A stretch of 64,000 nucleotides of DNA from JANSYA01 sp965243385 (GCA_965243385.1 CBDEUV010000002.1:4774001-4838000), one strand, 5' to 3'; counted from the first letter of the stretch, positions 25,771-34,594 are shown. The notes: generated by a model not told the origin, from the letters alone. Numbers and translations are program-made.

Positions 25771-27018
25771 TTAGCTTTCGTCTGAACGAAAACGTTCGCG
25801 ATAGCGGGACGGCGACATGCCCGTGACTTCGCCGAACGCGCGATAGAACGCCGTCTTCGAATTAAAGCCCGCTGCAAATCCGATCTCCAGCACCGATTGC
25901 GAATATTTCTCCGGCGATCGGAGGTCGGCCTGAACGGCGCGTACCCGGTGCTGATTGATAAAAGCCGCGAAGTCGATCTGCAGCACCTGGTTTAAATAAT
26001 ATGATAACTGATGGGGGGTAACGTCCAGTAAAGCCGCGACGGTGGAGAGCCGCAGGTCCTCATCCCGATAAATTTTTTCCGTCTGCATCAATTCGTCCAG
26101 GCTTCGCTGCAGCTGATCTTCGGAAAGATTGCGCAGCCGGTTTTCGCGGCGGCGGCCCATGCGTCGGGCTTCCAATCGCAGGGATTCTAAAAATCGCGGA
26201 AAGCGCTGACCCAGCAGACCGACCGCATACAGCGCGAGCAATAACAGACTGATGCCGGCCAATCCCGCGCCGCCGGTCGACGTAGTCGGCTGGACTTCGC
26301 CGCCGCCGACGAGTTGCGGAATTCCGCTCGCGGCCTGGAGCGTCGCCGCGGCCAGCGCGCCCGTCCCCAATAAGGCCGCCGCAAGCGCCGCCGGTTTCTG
26401 TTGACCCCGGCGCAGCAGCCGTGCGGCGGCGTAGATTCCCGGCAATAGATACAGGACGATGTGCAGATTTCCCGCCGCAATCAGCAGCGCGCGCGAAATC
26501 CGTAAGGTCAGTGCATCCTGCACCCCGCGGCACAGGCCGCACGCTTCGCCGAATATCAATAGCGCCAGGTCCGCCAGCAGGAGCGCCGTGCCGCCCGTCA
26601 AAAGCAAAAGGCCTGGCATGAGATGCCGCCAGCGTCGCCTGGCGTCGTCGGTGGGCTGAGAAATTTCCGAAGCGATGTCCGCGTCGGGTGCCGGACGCCG
26701 GGTGAAGGTCGTGGAATCCGCGCTCGAAATCATAAAACCGAAGTAAGCGAAGGCCAGCGGGCCCAAAAAAAAGCGCCAGAGTGTGAGCCAGAAACTCAGA
26801 GCCGGCAGAGCGTCGAAGAGGGCGGGCGGCGCGCCAACCAGCAGCAGCACGTCGAGAAAGATCAAAGCCACGCCCAGATACAACCAGGCGATCAGCGAAT
26901 TTCGCGGCCGTCGCTCCGGCAGAAGCGCCTGACCCGCCGCGAGATATAGAGCGTGTCCCAGGCCCGCGAAGGCCAGCGTGAGCAACGCGACATTGATGAA
27001 TTTCGCTGACAGGGACAT
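25771..27018 (-). CDS. Membrane-bound AraC-family regulator
   Basis: A 415-residue protein. The N-terminal ~290 residues contain about seven hydrophobic segments, and the C-terminal ~110 residues are an AraC helix-turn-helix domain (LSTVAALLDVTPHQLSYYLNQV, then VLEIGFAAGFNSKTAFYRAFGEV and MSPSRYRERF). This layout fits a one-component membrane sensor whose DNA-binding part faces the cytoplasm. The DCC/membrane gene follows at once (9 bases), and the linalool-dehydratase-like gene is divergent across a 239-base gap. Either could be its target. Confidence 0.88.
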   Translation of the reverse strand: MSLSAKFINVALLTLAFAGLGHALYLAAGQALLPERRPRNSLIAWLYLGVALIFLDVLLLVGAPPALFDALPALSFWLTLWRFFLGPLAFAYFGFMISSADSTTFTRRPAPDADIASEISQPTDDARRRWRHLMPGLLLLTGGTALLLADLALLIFGEACGLCRGVQDALTLRISRALLIAAGNLHIVLYLLPGIYAAARLLRRGQQKPAALAAALLGTGALAAATLQAASGIPQLVGGGEVQPTTSTGGAGLAGISLLLLALYAVGLLGQRFPRFLESLRLEARRMGRRRENRLRNLSEDQLQRSLDELMQTEKIYRDEDLRLSTVAALLDVTPHQLSYYLNQVLQIDFAAFINQHRVRAVQADLRSPEKYSQSVLEIGFAAGFNSKTAFYRAFGEVTGMSPSRYRERFRSDES

Positions 27019-27257
27019 ACGCGGAGATCGTCGCCCGGAAGCCTCGCCGAATCCGCAGTCGTGTCAATTGGAAAGCGCCGATTTGTCCGTTCGCCGACAG
27101 CGATAGCGAGTGCCGGATGATCCGGGACTCCGCGCGCGGGTTCCAGTTTCTAATTCGGAACGCCGCCTCGCGCGGCGTCGGATACAATCATCGGATCACA
27201 CAGGCGCATCGGCCGGGGAAGTTCCGCTCGCTATCAGCCGCCTTTTCGGAGAGCCTT

Positions 27258-28511
27258 ATGCGAAACAAATTAATGATCATCGGGGCGGCCGCGATTTTGC
27301 TGCTCATCGGCGGCGGGCTGTACGCCTGGCCGACGGGCATGCCGGCCGGGAAAGAGTACTTCCGGCCGATCGGGGAACGCCAGTTGCAGGTCGACGAAGC
27401 CGGGCAGTGGCGCTACGTCCAGCAGCTCTATCGCCACATGGAAGCGACCGGCGATACTTTCCCCGACTGGGACGCCGGTATGATGTCGCGCTGGAAGTAC
27501 GCGATCGCCTTTCTGGCGTACGGCATGCCGTCTCTGGCCATGATCGATCCCGAACAGAAGCGCATCGCGGAATACTATCTATACGTCATGATCAACAAGA
27601 TGAAATCCAAAAAGGTCTGGCGTGAATGGCAGGACTACGGATTCGGCGACGATCCGATTTGTCTGCACAATGTTATGTACAAAGGCCATTTGAATTTAAT
27701 GTACGGCCTCTATCAGTTCATGAGCGGCGATGAACGCTTCGCGAAAGAATTCACCTGGCTCACGCGCCAGATCGTCGCCGAGATCGATCTGCACAGCAAG
27801 AAGGGCCTCTATGAAGGCTCGAACTGCGAACCCGATCAGTACTTCGTGCAGTGCAACGCGATCTCACTGCTCAGCCTGCATCTGTACGACCGCCTGTACG
27901 GTACGCAGTACACCGACGATCACGTGCAGCGCGTGCTGGGTTTTATTCGCCGCCGCATGACTGATCCCGAGACCGGCCTCTACTGGCATCAGTACCATCC
28001 TTCGCATGACGTAGTGGAAACGAGCCTGTCCGGCTATACCAACGCCTGGTCCATGGTGATGCTGAATTATTTCGAACCGGAATACAACGCCGGCATCTAT
28101 CCGGCCTGGAAAGAAATGTTCGTGGTCGAGATCGGGCCGTACGCCTACGTGAAAGAAGAACCGGGCGGCGGGGCTTCGCAGCTCGCGACGGCCTATGGAA
28201 TGCTGGCAGCGAAGGAATTCGGGGACGTGGCGCTGTTTACGAAATTACGCAACAGCATGGATCGCTTCGGCGGCCTGCGGCGCGTGGCCGCGAATGATAC
28301 CATGGCCTACGCCGAGGGAGACAATACCATCGCCAATGGAATGCTCTTCGCCTTTAAGATTCACGCGGGCTGGCGGCGCATTCTCGAATCGGACGCCGGG
28401 CCGCGGCGGCTGGCGCGGATCCCCGCGGTCGGCAATATGGTCTGGACGGATCTCCTGCCCGATGAGATTCATGAGAGTTATATTCCGCCCGCCGCGATCC
28501 AGAATTTTTGA
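27258..28511 (+). CDS. Linalool dehydratase/isomerase-family protein
   Basis: A 417-residue protein from the ATG at 27258 (GGAGAG upstream). It starts with one membrane or signal helix (residues 5-22). The rest is an alpha/alpha barrel like linalool dehydratase/isomerase of Castellaniella defragrans: YAIAFLAYGMPSLAMIDP, MYKGHLNLMYGLYQ and CEPDQYFVQCN, then HLYDRLYGTQY. His144, Cys190 and Cys199 match catalytic residues known from that enzyme. The segment that carries its Tyr45 and Cys48 is rewritten here (FPDWDAGMMSRWK). So the fold is clear, but the substrate may differ from linalool. Confidence 0.85.
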   Translation: MRNKLMIIGAAAILLLIGGGLYAWPTGMPAGKEYFRPIGERQLQVDEAGQWRYVQQLYRHMEATGDTFPDWDAGMMSRWKYAIAFLAYGMPSLAMIDPEQKRIAEYYLYVMINKMKSKKVWREWQDYGFGDDPICLHNVMYKGHLNLMYGLYQFMSGDERFAKEFTWLTRQIVAEIDLHSKKGLYEGSNCEPDQYFVQCNAISLLSLHLYDRLYGTQYTDDHVQRVLGFIRRRMTDPETGLYWHQYHPSHDVVETSLSGYTNAWSMVMLNYFEPEYNAGIYPAWKEMFVVEIGPYAYVKEEPGGGASQLATAYGMLAAKEFGDVALFTKLRNSMDRFGGLRRVAANDTMAYAEGDNTIANGMLFAFKIHAGWRRILESDAGPRRLARIPAVGNMVWTDLLPDEIHESYIPPAAIQNF

Positions 28512-28598
28512 ACCGGTCGGGGCTCGAAATTTTCGCGGGGACCCCGGTCGGGGCCGCTGCGGCCTCAATTTTCCAGCGGAATTGACGATACACTGGAT

Positions 28599-29393
28599 AT
28601 GCCCTTTTCCGCAAAAAAAAAGCGCGACTCCTCCGGCTCTGAGCGGAAGCCGGAGCGGGTCGGAATCTTCATCCAGGCCCGGGCGAACTCTTCCCGCCTG
28701 CCGGGAAAGATCTTTGAATTGCTGCAGCCCGGTCGGCCGGATTCTTCGATTCTCGAGACGATCTATCGGCGGCTGGCGGGCCAGGCCGGGGCACGGGTCG
28801 CGGTTTTGGTTCCCGAAAGCGAGATCATCCTCATCGATTGGTGTCGCCGCCGGGGGCTCGAGTGTTTCGCCGGTCCCGAGGACGACGTCCGCGAACGCTA
28901 CCGGCGCGCGGCCAGGCACTACGACGTCGATTTGATTGTGCGGGCGACCGGGGACAACCCCTGCGTGGATCCGGCGGTCACCGCCGATACGGTTCGGGCG
29001 CTGGCGGCGGGCGACGCGGATCTGCTTTCGTTCGGCAATCTGCCCCTGGGTGCGGCGGTCGAGTCGATGCGCCGCGCAGCGCTGGAATCCCGGCGGATCG
29101 CGGACTGCCAGACGCACCAGGAACACGTGAGCCTGCACATCAAACACAACCCCGGGGTGTTTCGCGTAGAGCATCCCGAGCATCCCTCGGCTCCGCCGAA
29201 GTCAGACGGGATCGCGTTGCCCCGGCTGACCGTGGACACGGCCGAAGATCTGGCGGTCGTGCGCGCCGTCTTCGCGGCCCTCGGTCCGGACTTTCGCACG
29301 CCGGATGTCATCCGACTCTTCCAGCAGCGACCGGAACTCTTCGCCCTGAATCAGGACGTCGAGCAGCGTAGCTTTACGCCCATGCCCGCCTGA
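28599..29393 (+). CDS. SpsF-like cytidylyltransferase family protein
   Basis: A 264-residue protein of the NTP-transferase fold. The N-terminal loop GIFIQARANSSRLPGKIF is the nucleotide-binding motif of CMP-sugar synthetases of the SpsF/PseF type. LIVRATGDNPCVDP carries the metal-binding Asp, and the region near the end (LPRLTVDTAEDLAVVRAVF) is typical of the family. It probably activates an acidic or modified sugar as its CMP derivative for glycan assembly. A PseG-like gene follows 2 bases after the stop, so the two act together. No sugar synthase or transferase lies beside them. Confidence 0.85.
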   Translation: MPFSAKKKRDSSGSERKPERVGIFIQARANSSRLPGKIFELLQPGRPDSSILETIYRRLAGQAGARVAVLVPESEIILIDWCRRRGLECFAGPEDDVRERYRRAARHYDVDLIVRATGDNPCVDPAVTADTVRALAAGDADLLSFGNLPLGAAVESMRRAALESRRIADCQTHQEHVSLHIKHNPGVFRVEHPEHPSAPPKSDGIALPRLTVDTAEDLAVVRAVFAALGPDFRTPDVIRLFQQRPELFALNQDVEQRSFTPMPA

Positions 29394-29395
29394 GT

Positions 29396-30403
29396 ATGAT
29401 TCCGCTGGCACTGGTGGTCGGCGAAGGGCCGCGCTTCGGTACCGGTCACGCCGTTCGCATGCGCGAGTTGCGCGCGATCCTGGTCGCCCGGGGCCTGGTG
29501 ATCGATGAATGGCATACCGTGGGTGGCTTCGACGCAGCGGATGCGTCCTGGCCGCAAGTGCGGCCCGAATCGCTCGTAATTCTGGACGCCCGCGACCTGG
29601 ATCCGCGGCCCTTCGTCGAGCAGGGCGCGCGCGTTCTGGCGCTCGACAACCGGCATGCCTGCCGCGAGGCGTCGCGTAAGAGCGCGGCCGGAGCGATCGA
29701 ATTCTATGACACGCTTCCGCATCCCCGGGCGAATCTGCGCGATACGCTTCAAAGGGTGCTGCTCGCAGCGGACGTCCGGGCTCTCGCCGAAGCAGACGAT
29801 GGAATTACCGCCGCCGATGCGTCGAGGGCGGCGACGTCTGCCGGAAACCAGCCGCCCACGCTATTCGTCTATAGCGGCGACTTCGCCATTCCCCTGCTGG
29901 ACGACGCACTCCTGCGGTCATTCGAAGGCGGCTGGTCGGTGCATCGTTGCGGAAGCGCGCCGCCCACGGGCGAATTCGCGCGGCGCCTTCAAGATCGCGA
30001 TCGAAGCGGAACGGAGCGATTGGACGCTTCGGGTACAGAATCCCGGGATGCGGACGCGAGTAGAAACTCGTTATGTTATTCTACAAGCCTCAAGCGAGCT
30101 GAGTTTATACGCGAACTGGCCGCAGCCGATCGCGTGTGGACGTATTTCGGGATGACGCTGCTGGAAGCGTGGCATTTACGGCGGGAGTGTTCGATGCTGC
30201 CGGTGGCCAGTCCGGTCCACTCAGAACTGGTGGACTATCTCCATCAGGCCGCCGGCCTGGCCGTCGTGCCACCTGCGTCGGTATCCGCGAGCGGCGCCGA
30301 CGCGTTCGTGAGCGTCCGGTCGCCCGTTCCGGATTTGCGCCCGGGCGGTCGGGGTTTCGAGCTCTTGATCGAGCGCATTCGCGCTCTCGTCCCGGACATG
30401 TGA
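29396..30403 (+). CDS. PseG-like glycosyltransferase-fold protein
   Basis: A 335-residue protein. The N-terminal GEGPRFGTGHAVRMRELRAIL corresponds to the loop with the catalytic His in PseG-type UDP-sugar hydrolases (GxGHxxR). The C-terminal half contains DRVWTYFGMTLLEAWHL, similar to the nucleotide-sugar site of GT-B folds. A charged, poorly conserved insertion (about residues 190-225) looks disordered. PseG removes UDP from a 2,4-diacetamido sugar in pseudaminic-acid synthesis. Here the exact step is inferred from fold and from the adjacent cytidylyltransferase. It ends just before a strong hairpin shared with the convergent gene. Confidence 0.65.
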   Translation: MIPLALVVGEGPRFGTGHAVRMRELRAILVARGLVIDEWHTVGGFDAADASWPQVRPESLVILDARDLDPRPFVEQGARVLALDNRHACREASRKSAAGAIEFYDTLPHPRANLRDTLQRVLLAADVRALAEADDGITAADASRAATSAGNQPPTLFVYSGDFAIPLLDDALLRSFEGGWSVHRCGSAPPTGEFARRLQDRDRSGTERLDASGTESRDADASRNSLCYSTSLKRAEFIRELAAADRVWTYFGMTLLEAWHLRRECSMLPVASPVHSELVDYLHQAAGLAVVPPASVSASGADAFVSVRSPVPDLRPGGRGFELLIERIRALVPDM

Positions 30404-30405
30404 TG

Positions 30406-30458
30406 CGCCGCGACGCCCGCCCCGGACCTGTCTCTTGCGGGGGGGCCGTGTCGCGGCG
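30406..30458. terminator. Hairpin between convergent genes
   Basis: CGCCGCGAC at 30406-30414 pairs with GTCGCGGCG at 30450-30458, with further GC-rich inner pairing. No T-run follows on either strand, so it may be a rho-type or pausing structure rather than a full intrinsic terminator. Confidence 0.45.
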
Positions 30459-30478
30459 TATGCAAAAGGCGGCGGCCG

Positions 30479-31114
30479 CTATTTATTCGGCTGCGGCGTC
30501 ATGCGCAGATATGGTTTGATCGCCTTATAACCTTTCGGAAATTTCTTGTCGGCCTCTTCGTTCGTGACCGCCGGCACGATCACGCAGTCTTCGCCGTCCT
30601 GCCAGTTGGCGGGCGTGGCCACCTGATGATCCGCCGTCAGCTGAAGCGAATCAATCACCCGCAGGATCTCCGGGAAATTGCGCCCGGTGGAAGCCGGGTA
30701 GGTGAGCGTGAGCTTGATCTGCTTGTCCGGTCCGATAATAAATACCGAGCGCACCGTCAAATTATTCAGAGCGTTGGGGTGAATCATATCGTATAGATTC
30801 GCGATGCTTTTGTCTTTGTCCGCGATCATCGGGAAATTCACGGTCGTATTCTGGGTTTCGTTGATGTCTTTGATCCAGCCGTGGTGATCTTCCATGCTGT
30901 CGACGGACAGGCCGATGACCTTCACGTTGCGTTTGTCGAATTCGGATTTGATTTTGGCCACGGTGCCCAGCTCGGTCGTGCAGACCGGCGTATAGTCGGC
31001 CGGATGCGAAAAGAGAACGCCCCAGCTGTCGCCGAGCCATTTGTGAAATTCAATCGGCCCCTCAGTGGTTTCGGCGGTGAAGTCCGGCGCCATATCTCCC
31101 AGTCGTAGTCCCAT
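30479..31114 (-). CDS. 1-Cys peroxiredoxin (Prx6 type)
   Basis: A 211-residue protein of the usual Prx6 length. The peroxidatic Cys sits in SHPADYTPVCTTE, and the following KIKSEFDKRNVKVIGLSVDS and DHHGWIKDI segments are characteristic of the 1-Cys group. The C-terminal region (TPANWQDGEDCVIVPAV, then FPKGYKAIKPYLR) also matches. It reduces hydrogen peroxide and organic peroxides in the cytoplasm. AGGAG precedes the ATG. It is a single gene with a convergent neighbour downstream. Confidence 0.93.
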   Translation of the reverse strand: MGLRLGDMAPDFTAETTEGPIEFHKWLGDSWGVLFSHPADYTPVCTTELGTVAKIKSEFDKRNVKVIGLSVDSMEDHHGWIKDINETQNTTVNFPMIADKDKSIANLYDMIHPNALNNLTVRSVFIIGPDKQIKLTLTYPASTGRNFPEILRVIDSLQLTADHQVATPANWQDGEDCVIVPAVTNEEADKKFPKGYKAIKPYLRMTPQPNK

Positions 31115-31228
31115 GGTTTTGTGCTCCTCGTTTGTGTGCGATTCAGATGCCCGCGATCGCGGTCTATTTGAACAAGTATAGAGGCGCGAGCCGAATCGGC
31201 GATTCGAATTTGTTTCGCCGCGCCCTGG

Positions 31229-31257
31229 TTGACATACACCCGGGTGATCCGCATGCT
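31229..31257 (+). promoter_or_regulatory. Candidate sigma70-type promoter with palindromic spacer
   Basis: TTGACA at 31229-31234 and CATGCT at 31252-31257 are 17 bases apart. A 10-base palindrome, CACCCGGGTG, fills 31237-31246 in the spacer and could be an operator. It lies 32 bases before the alpha/beta hydrolase start. Confidence 0.4.
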
Positions 31258-31288
31258 CGTAGAATATTCAGTAACGATAGAGTGATTC

Positions 31289-32281
31289 ATGAAACGCAGA
31301 TTGATCCAGATCACGGGCGGATGTCTGGCCCTTGTACTCGTGCTCGGGGCCGCCATCGCCTGGTACTTTACCGGCCAGGCCCTGTATCCGGAATGGCAGA
31401 TTATGGAACTCGGCCCCTGTCCGCCCCGGCGCATCGAGGGTTTCGGTCCGGAATGCGGCGATCTGCGTAAGCTGGACGATTTCGTATTTCAGGATTTCGA
31501 AGCGGCCACCGAGCGCGGATACACAGTGCCCGCCTGGTATCTGCCGGCGACCGGACAGAACACGCCTCCGAAAAAGGCCGGCCTGCTGGGCGCCGCCCCG
31601 GGGCGTTACGCCGCGATCTTCGCGCATGGCGGCGGCGCGGATCGGCGCGAAGGCACCCGTCTGGCGCGCTATTTTATGGATCGCGGGGTGGACTATTATC
31701 AACCCGACCTGGTCTGCCATGGTTTCGCGCAGTGTCCGCGCGCGGGACTGAGCTTTGGTTATCGCGAGCATGCCGACGTCGTCGATCTGTACAATGCGAT
31801 TCGCGAGCGCTATGCGGGGGTATTCGTGCTCGGAACCTCGGTCGGCGCTAATTCCGCGCTGATCGCCTTTCCGAAAATGGAGGGGGTCGCGGCCGTCGTC
31901 GCTGAAAATCCGATGTATTCGACCCGCCGTTTCGTCCGCGATACGGGCGCGGCGCCCGGCTTTTTTCCAGGCTGGTATCGCGAGATATTGTATTCCGTGC
32001 TCGCCTGGCGCGGGGGATTCGCCGGCGATCTGAGCGCGAGCGCGGGCGTGACGCAAGCGGCGGGCTCGGGCGCGCCGCTGCTTCTGATCCACGGCACAGC
32101 CGATCGTCTGATTCCGGTCAGTCACAGCGAAGACCTGCACGCGCTGTATCGCGAAGCGGGCGGCCAGACGCGGCTGCAAATCGTCGAGGGCGCCGAGCAC
32201 GCCCGGGTGTGGAACGCGGGGCCGGAGGCTTTCGAAGCGCTGCTGGACGATTTTTTCCGCACTGCGATCGCGGCTCGCTGA
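31289..32281 (+). CDS. Membrane-anchored alpha/beta-hydrolase fold protein
   Basis: A 330-residue protein with an N-terminal hydrophobic anchor (about residues 8-28). The hydrolase fold shows an oxyanion loop IFAHGGGADRREG, a nucleophile elbow GTSVGAN (Ser at centre), an acid Asp in LIHGTADRLIPVS and the His in GAEHARVW. These give a complete Ser-Asp-His triad. The substrate is not evident; esters or peptides are possible. It probably faces the periplasm. A promoter with a palindromic spacer precedes it, suggesting control of its own. Confidence 0.85.
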   Translation: MKRRLIQITGGCLALVLVLGAAIAWYFTGQALYPEWQIMELGPCPPRRIEGFGPECGDLRKLDDFVFQDFEAATERGYTVPAWYLPATGQNTPPKKAGLLGAAPGRYAAIFAHGGGADRREGTRLARYFMDRGVDYYQPDLVCHGFAQCPRAGLSFGYREHADVVDLYNAIRERYAGVFVLGTSVGANSALIAFPKMEGVAAVVAENPMYSTRRFVRDTGAAPGFFPGWYREILYSVLAWRGGFAGDLSASAGVTQAAGSGAPLLLIHGTADRLIPVSHSEDLHALYREAGGQTRLQIVEGAEHARVWNAGPEAFEALLDDFFRTAIAAR

Positions 32282-32338
32282 GCGCCGGCGCGTTGCGGTT
32301 CGGACCGGGTTCGGACCGCCCGCAGCTCAGCGATTGCT

Positions 32339-32911
32339 TCAGGAGTGCGCGGCGGTGTCGCGGCGAAAGATGGCCAGATTGGCTGCGAGCAACTCCATGA
32401 TTTGCGCGCGCGATTTGGTGGGAACTTCGAAGTCTTCTTTTAAGACCCGGTCCAGGAATTCGCTGGTGTTGCGCTCCAGGCTGTCCCCGCCGTGATCGAA
32501 GATATAGAACGCGAAGTCGCCTTCCGCCGGAGCTTCGACTGTGAATGATCCGTAGCTGATGTACGGCTCTTTGGAAATGAAAACCTGGTTGCGGTTGGGC
32601 AATTCCACTTTGTCGAGTTCGTTCCAGCGCAGTGGAATCGCCTGGTCCGGATCGCGCAGATACGGTTCCTGAAAGCTCTTGGGATAGCTGCGGGGTTCGT
32701 AGATCATAAAGACGCGATAACCATCGGACTGGAAAGTCACCGCTTCGCCGCCGCCGTACGCGATATTCTTGATATTATCGAAGGCGACGGTCTCGAAGAT
32801 GGCGTAGTTCGACTGATTATGAAAGCGAGCGCTGACAACGAGTCCCCCGTTTCCAAAATCAATATCGCCCCGCTTCAGGCCTTGAAAGAGGCCAATCCAC
32901 CGCATCGCCAT
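32339..32911 (-). CDS. Hypothetical protein, unrecognised
   Basis: A 190-residue protein without signal peptide or membrane segments. The N-terminal two-thirds is beta-rich, with many aromatic residues (for example SNYAIFETVAFDNIKNIAYG). The last 40 residues are likely helical (NTSEFLDRVLKEDFEVPT, then LLAANLAIFRRD). Three bases after the ATG a second Met codon could also serve as start. No family is recognised. It converges on the alpha/beta hydrolase gene; an 11-base tandem repeat GGTTCGGACCG lies at 32297-32318 between the two stops. Confidence 0.65.
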   Translation of the reverse strand: MAMRWIGLFQGLKRGDIDFGNGGLVVSARFHNQSNYAIFETVAFDNIKNIAYGGGEAVTFQSDGYRVFMIYEPRSYPKSFQEPYLRDPDQAIPLRWNELDKVELPNRNQVFISKEPYISYGSFTVEAPAEGDFAFYIFDHGGDSLERNTSEFLDRVLKEDFEVPTKSRAQIMELLAANLAIFRRDTAAHS

Positions 32912-33274
32912 ACCCGAGCATGCTGACGAACCAGGCGTACGTCTATCAGAAATTCATATTCGCCTGTTTCGCGGCTGCTCTGAGGCCTGGCGAATGATCG
33001 CCGCCTGCGAACGTTAAACTTTCGTTAATACAGGGTTTGCCGGCGACGAGCATCGTCACTTCGACCGGAAGCTTCCCGTGGACAGATTACTGAATGATTA
33101 TTCCGCCAGAGGCGCGCCCCGGGGCCTCGCCGAATTCGAGTTCGGATAGTACTTGACCGTGAAGCGGCGCGCAAAATCATGGCTCTTATTGGTGCGGCGC
33201 ACAAAATCTTGCCAGATTCGGGCGCCGCGCTAACGGAATTATCGCGATCTATTGCGATCGCAGGGAGGCTCAGA
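32912..33274. other. Intergenic region between divergent genes
   Basis: A 363-base stretch between the hypothetical gene at 32339-32911 and the transglycosylase. I see no convincing gene, no tRNA and no repeat family. It must hold promoters for both sides; only weak matches such as TTGACC near 33149 are visible. Confidence 0.5.
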
Positions 33275-33934
33275 ATGGTCCAAAAGGGTATGGAACGCAA
33301 CCAACTACTCGGGCTGGTCTTGAAGAAGCGGGTATTGATTCCTGTGCTGGCCCTTATCGCTATCTGTATGATCCGGGTGGACTTCTCCGGAGCTCACAGC
33401 GCCGGGGTCCAGCGCGAACGGATCCTGGAATACATCGAAACCTTCGATCCGCGGCATACTCCCCGGTCGCGCCGGGAACAGCTGGTCGACGTCATCATGC
33501 GGGAGGCGGCTCGCCTTGAGATACCTTCCGATATGCAGATCGACGGCCGCGAAATCTCGAAGGCCTATCTGCTCACGGCTTATATTCGGGTGGAGTCCTC
33601 GTTCAATCCCAGGGCTCGCTCGCACTCCGACGCTCGCGGATATATGCAGCTCAAGCCGCTGACCGCGAACTGGATCAATCGGGCGCCCAGCGCCAGTCAG
33701 TTTCGGGGCAACCTGAACCTCTACAATACCGACGTGAACGTGGCGCTCGGCGCGGATTATATCAACTATCTGATGACCGAGATGGACGACGCACGGCAGG
33801 TGGCGTTGGCCTATAACGCCGGCCCCAACAGCGTGCGCCGGGGCGTCTTTATTGAAAGCTACTGGGTGAAGATCCTGCACACCTATCGCCAGCTGCGCAG
33901 CGGCGATTTTCGGGACGAGCAGGCGACGCTCTAA
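33275..33934 (+). CDS. Lytic transglycosylase (SLT domain)
   Basis: About 219 residues from the ATG at 33275, which has GGAGG 6 bases upstream; the frame is open further upstream but without a signal. A hydrophobic anchor occupies about residues 18-33. The SLT domain begins near AYLLTAYIRVESSFNP, whose Glu is the catalytic acid, followed by SHSDARGYMQLKPLTANW and VALAYNAGPNSVRRG. It should cleave peptidoglycan glycan strands to anhydromuramyl products in the periplasm. A convergent gene ends 30 bases after it. Confidence 0.9.
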   Translation: MVQKGMERNQLLGLVLKKRVLIPVLALIAICMIRVDFSGAHSAGVQRERILEYIETFDPRHTPRSRREQLVDVIMREAARLEIPSDMQIDGREISKAYLLTAYIRVESSFNPRARSHSDARGYMQLKPLTANWINRAPSASQFRGNLNLYNTDVNVALGADYINYLMTEMDDARQVALAYNAGPNSVRRGVFIESYWVKILHTYRQLRSGDFRDEQATL

Positions 33935-33964
33935 AACGCGTTCGCCTTTCGCTCGCAGGAGTTC

Positions 33965-34594
33965 CTACGCCGGGCGGCGGAACTCCGCCGCTTCGAGATA
34001 TCGATAGGGGCCGGTCTTGGCGCTGAGCCAGCCCCGCCGCCGCAGCTCGCGTCCCAGCAACCATAAAAAGAAGCCATGAGAATACAGGGCGACCCGGCCG
34101 TGCTCGTCCGCATCCGACTCCAGCACGTCCGCTGCCGCCAGCACGCGGGCGTGCGTCGCTCCGCGCGATTCGGCGCAGTCGAGCCAGCCGCTGTACCAGC
34201 CGAAGCGGGCCAGAGTCAGAAGCAGAACCGTCGGGAGTCGCAGCCCGGTCGTCCGGAAGCGCGCCAGGGGCGTTTCGCGAAAGAGCGGGTCTTGCGGTAT
34301 TTCCGAACCCGGGCGATCGGAGTACAGGAGGGCGGTTTCGAAAGCGCGCGGTAAATCCGACGAGCGGGCGAAGGCGTCTGTGAGTCGTTCCCAGTCTTCT
34401 GGATCCGCCGCGGACTGCAGGTCTTCCAGATACGCCGGATTCCACTCCGGGTCCAGGCCGGCCTCGTCATAGGCGTCGAACAATCGATTCATTTCGCCGG
34501 CACTGATCCAGCGCCAGGGAGTGTGGCTGTAACGCAGACTGGGCCGCCCGTGGCGAACGCAATAGATCGTGCGATGGCTGGCGGCGGAGCTCAC
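33965..34594 (-). CDS. Histidine phosphatase family protein
   Basis: About 209 residues, starting at a GTG (34594) that overlaps the stop of the upstream gene (GTGA overlap). A longer frame reaches 34810, but it runs across the upstream small gene and reads as Arg/Pro-rich noise. The N-terminal IYCVRHGRPSLRY carries the phospho-accepting His of the RHG motif. A second His lies in ALYSHGFFLWLLGRELRRRGW near the end. Targets could be phosphoproteins, sugars or metabolites. It is the last gene of a three-gene minus-strand unit. Confidence 0.82.
   Translation of the reverse strand: MSSAASHRTIYCVRHGRPSLRYSHTPWRWISAGEMNRLFDAYDEAGLDPEWNPAYLEDLQSAADPEDWERLTDAFARSSDLPRAFETALLYSDRPGSEIPQDPLFRETPLARFRTTGLRLPTVLLLTLARFGWYSGWLDCAESRGATHARVLAAADVLESDADEHGRVALYSHGFFLWLLGRELRRRGWLSAKTGPYRYLEAAEFRRPA

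Noticed and set aside
26060..27187. Minus-strand frame overlapping the membrane AraC gene in another phase
   Set aside because: It reads as Arg/Ala/Gly-rich noise, while the AraC domain in the chosen phase is unmistakable.
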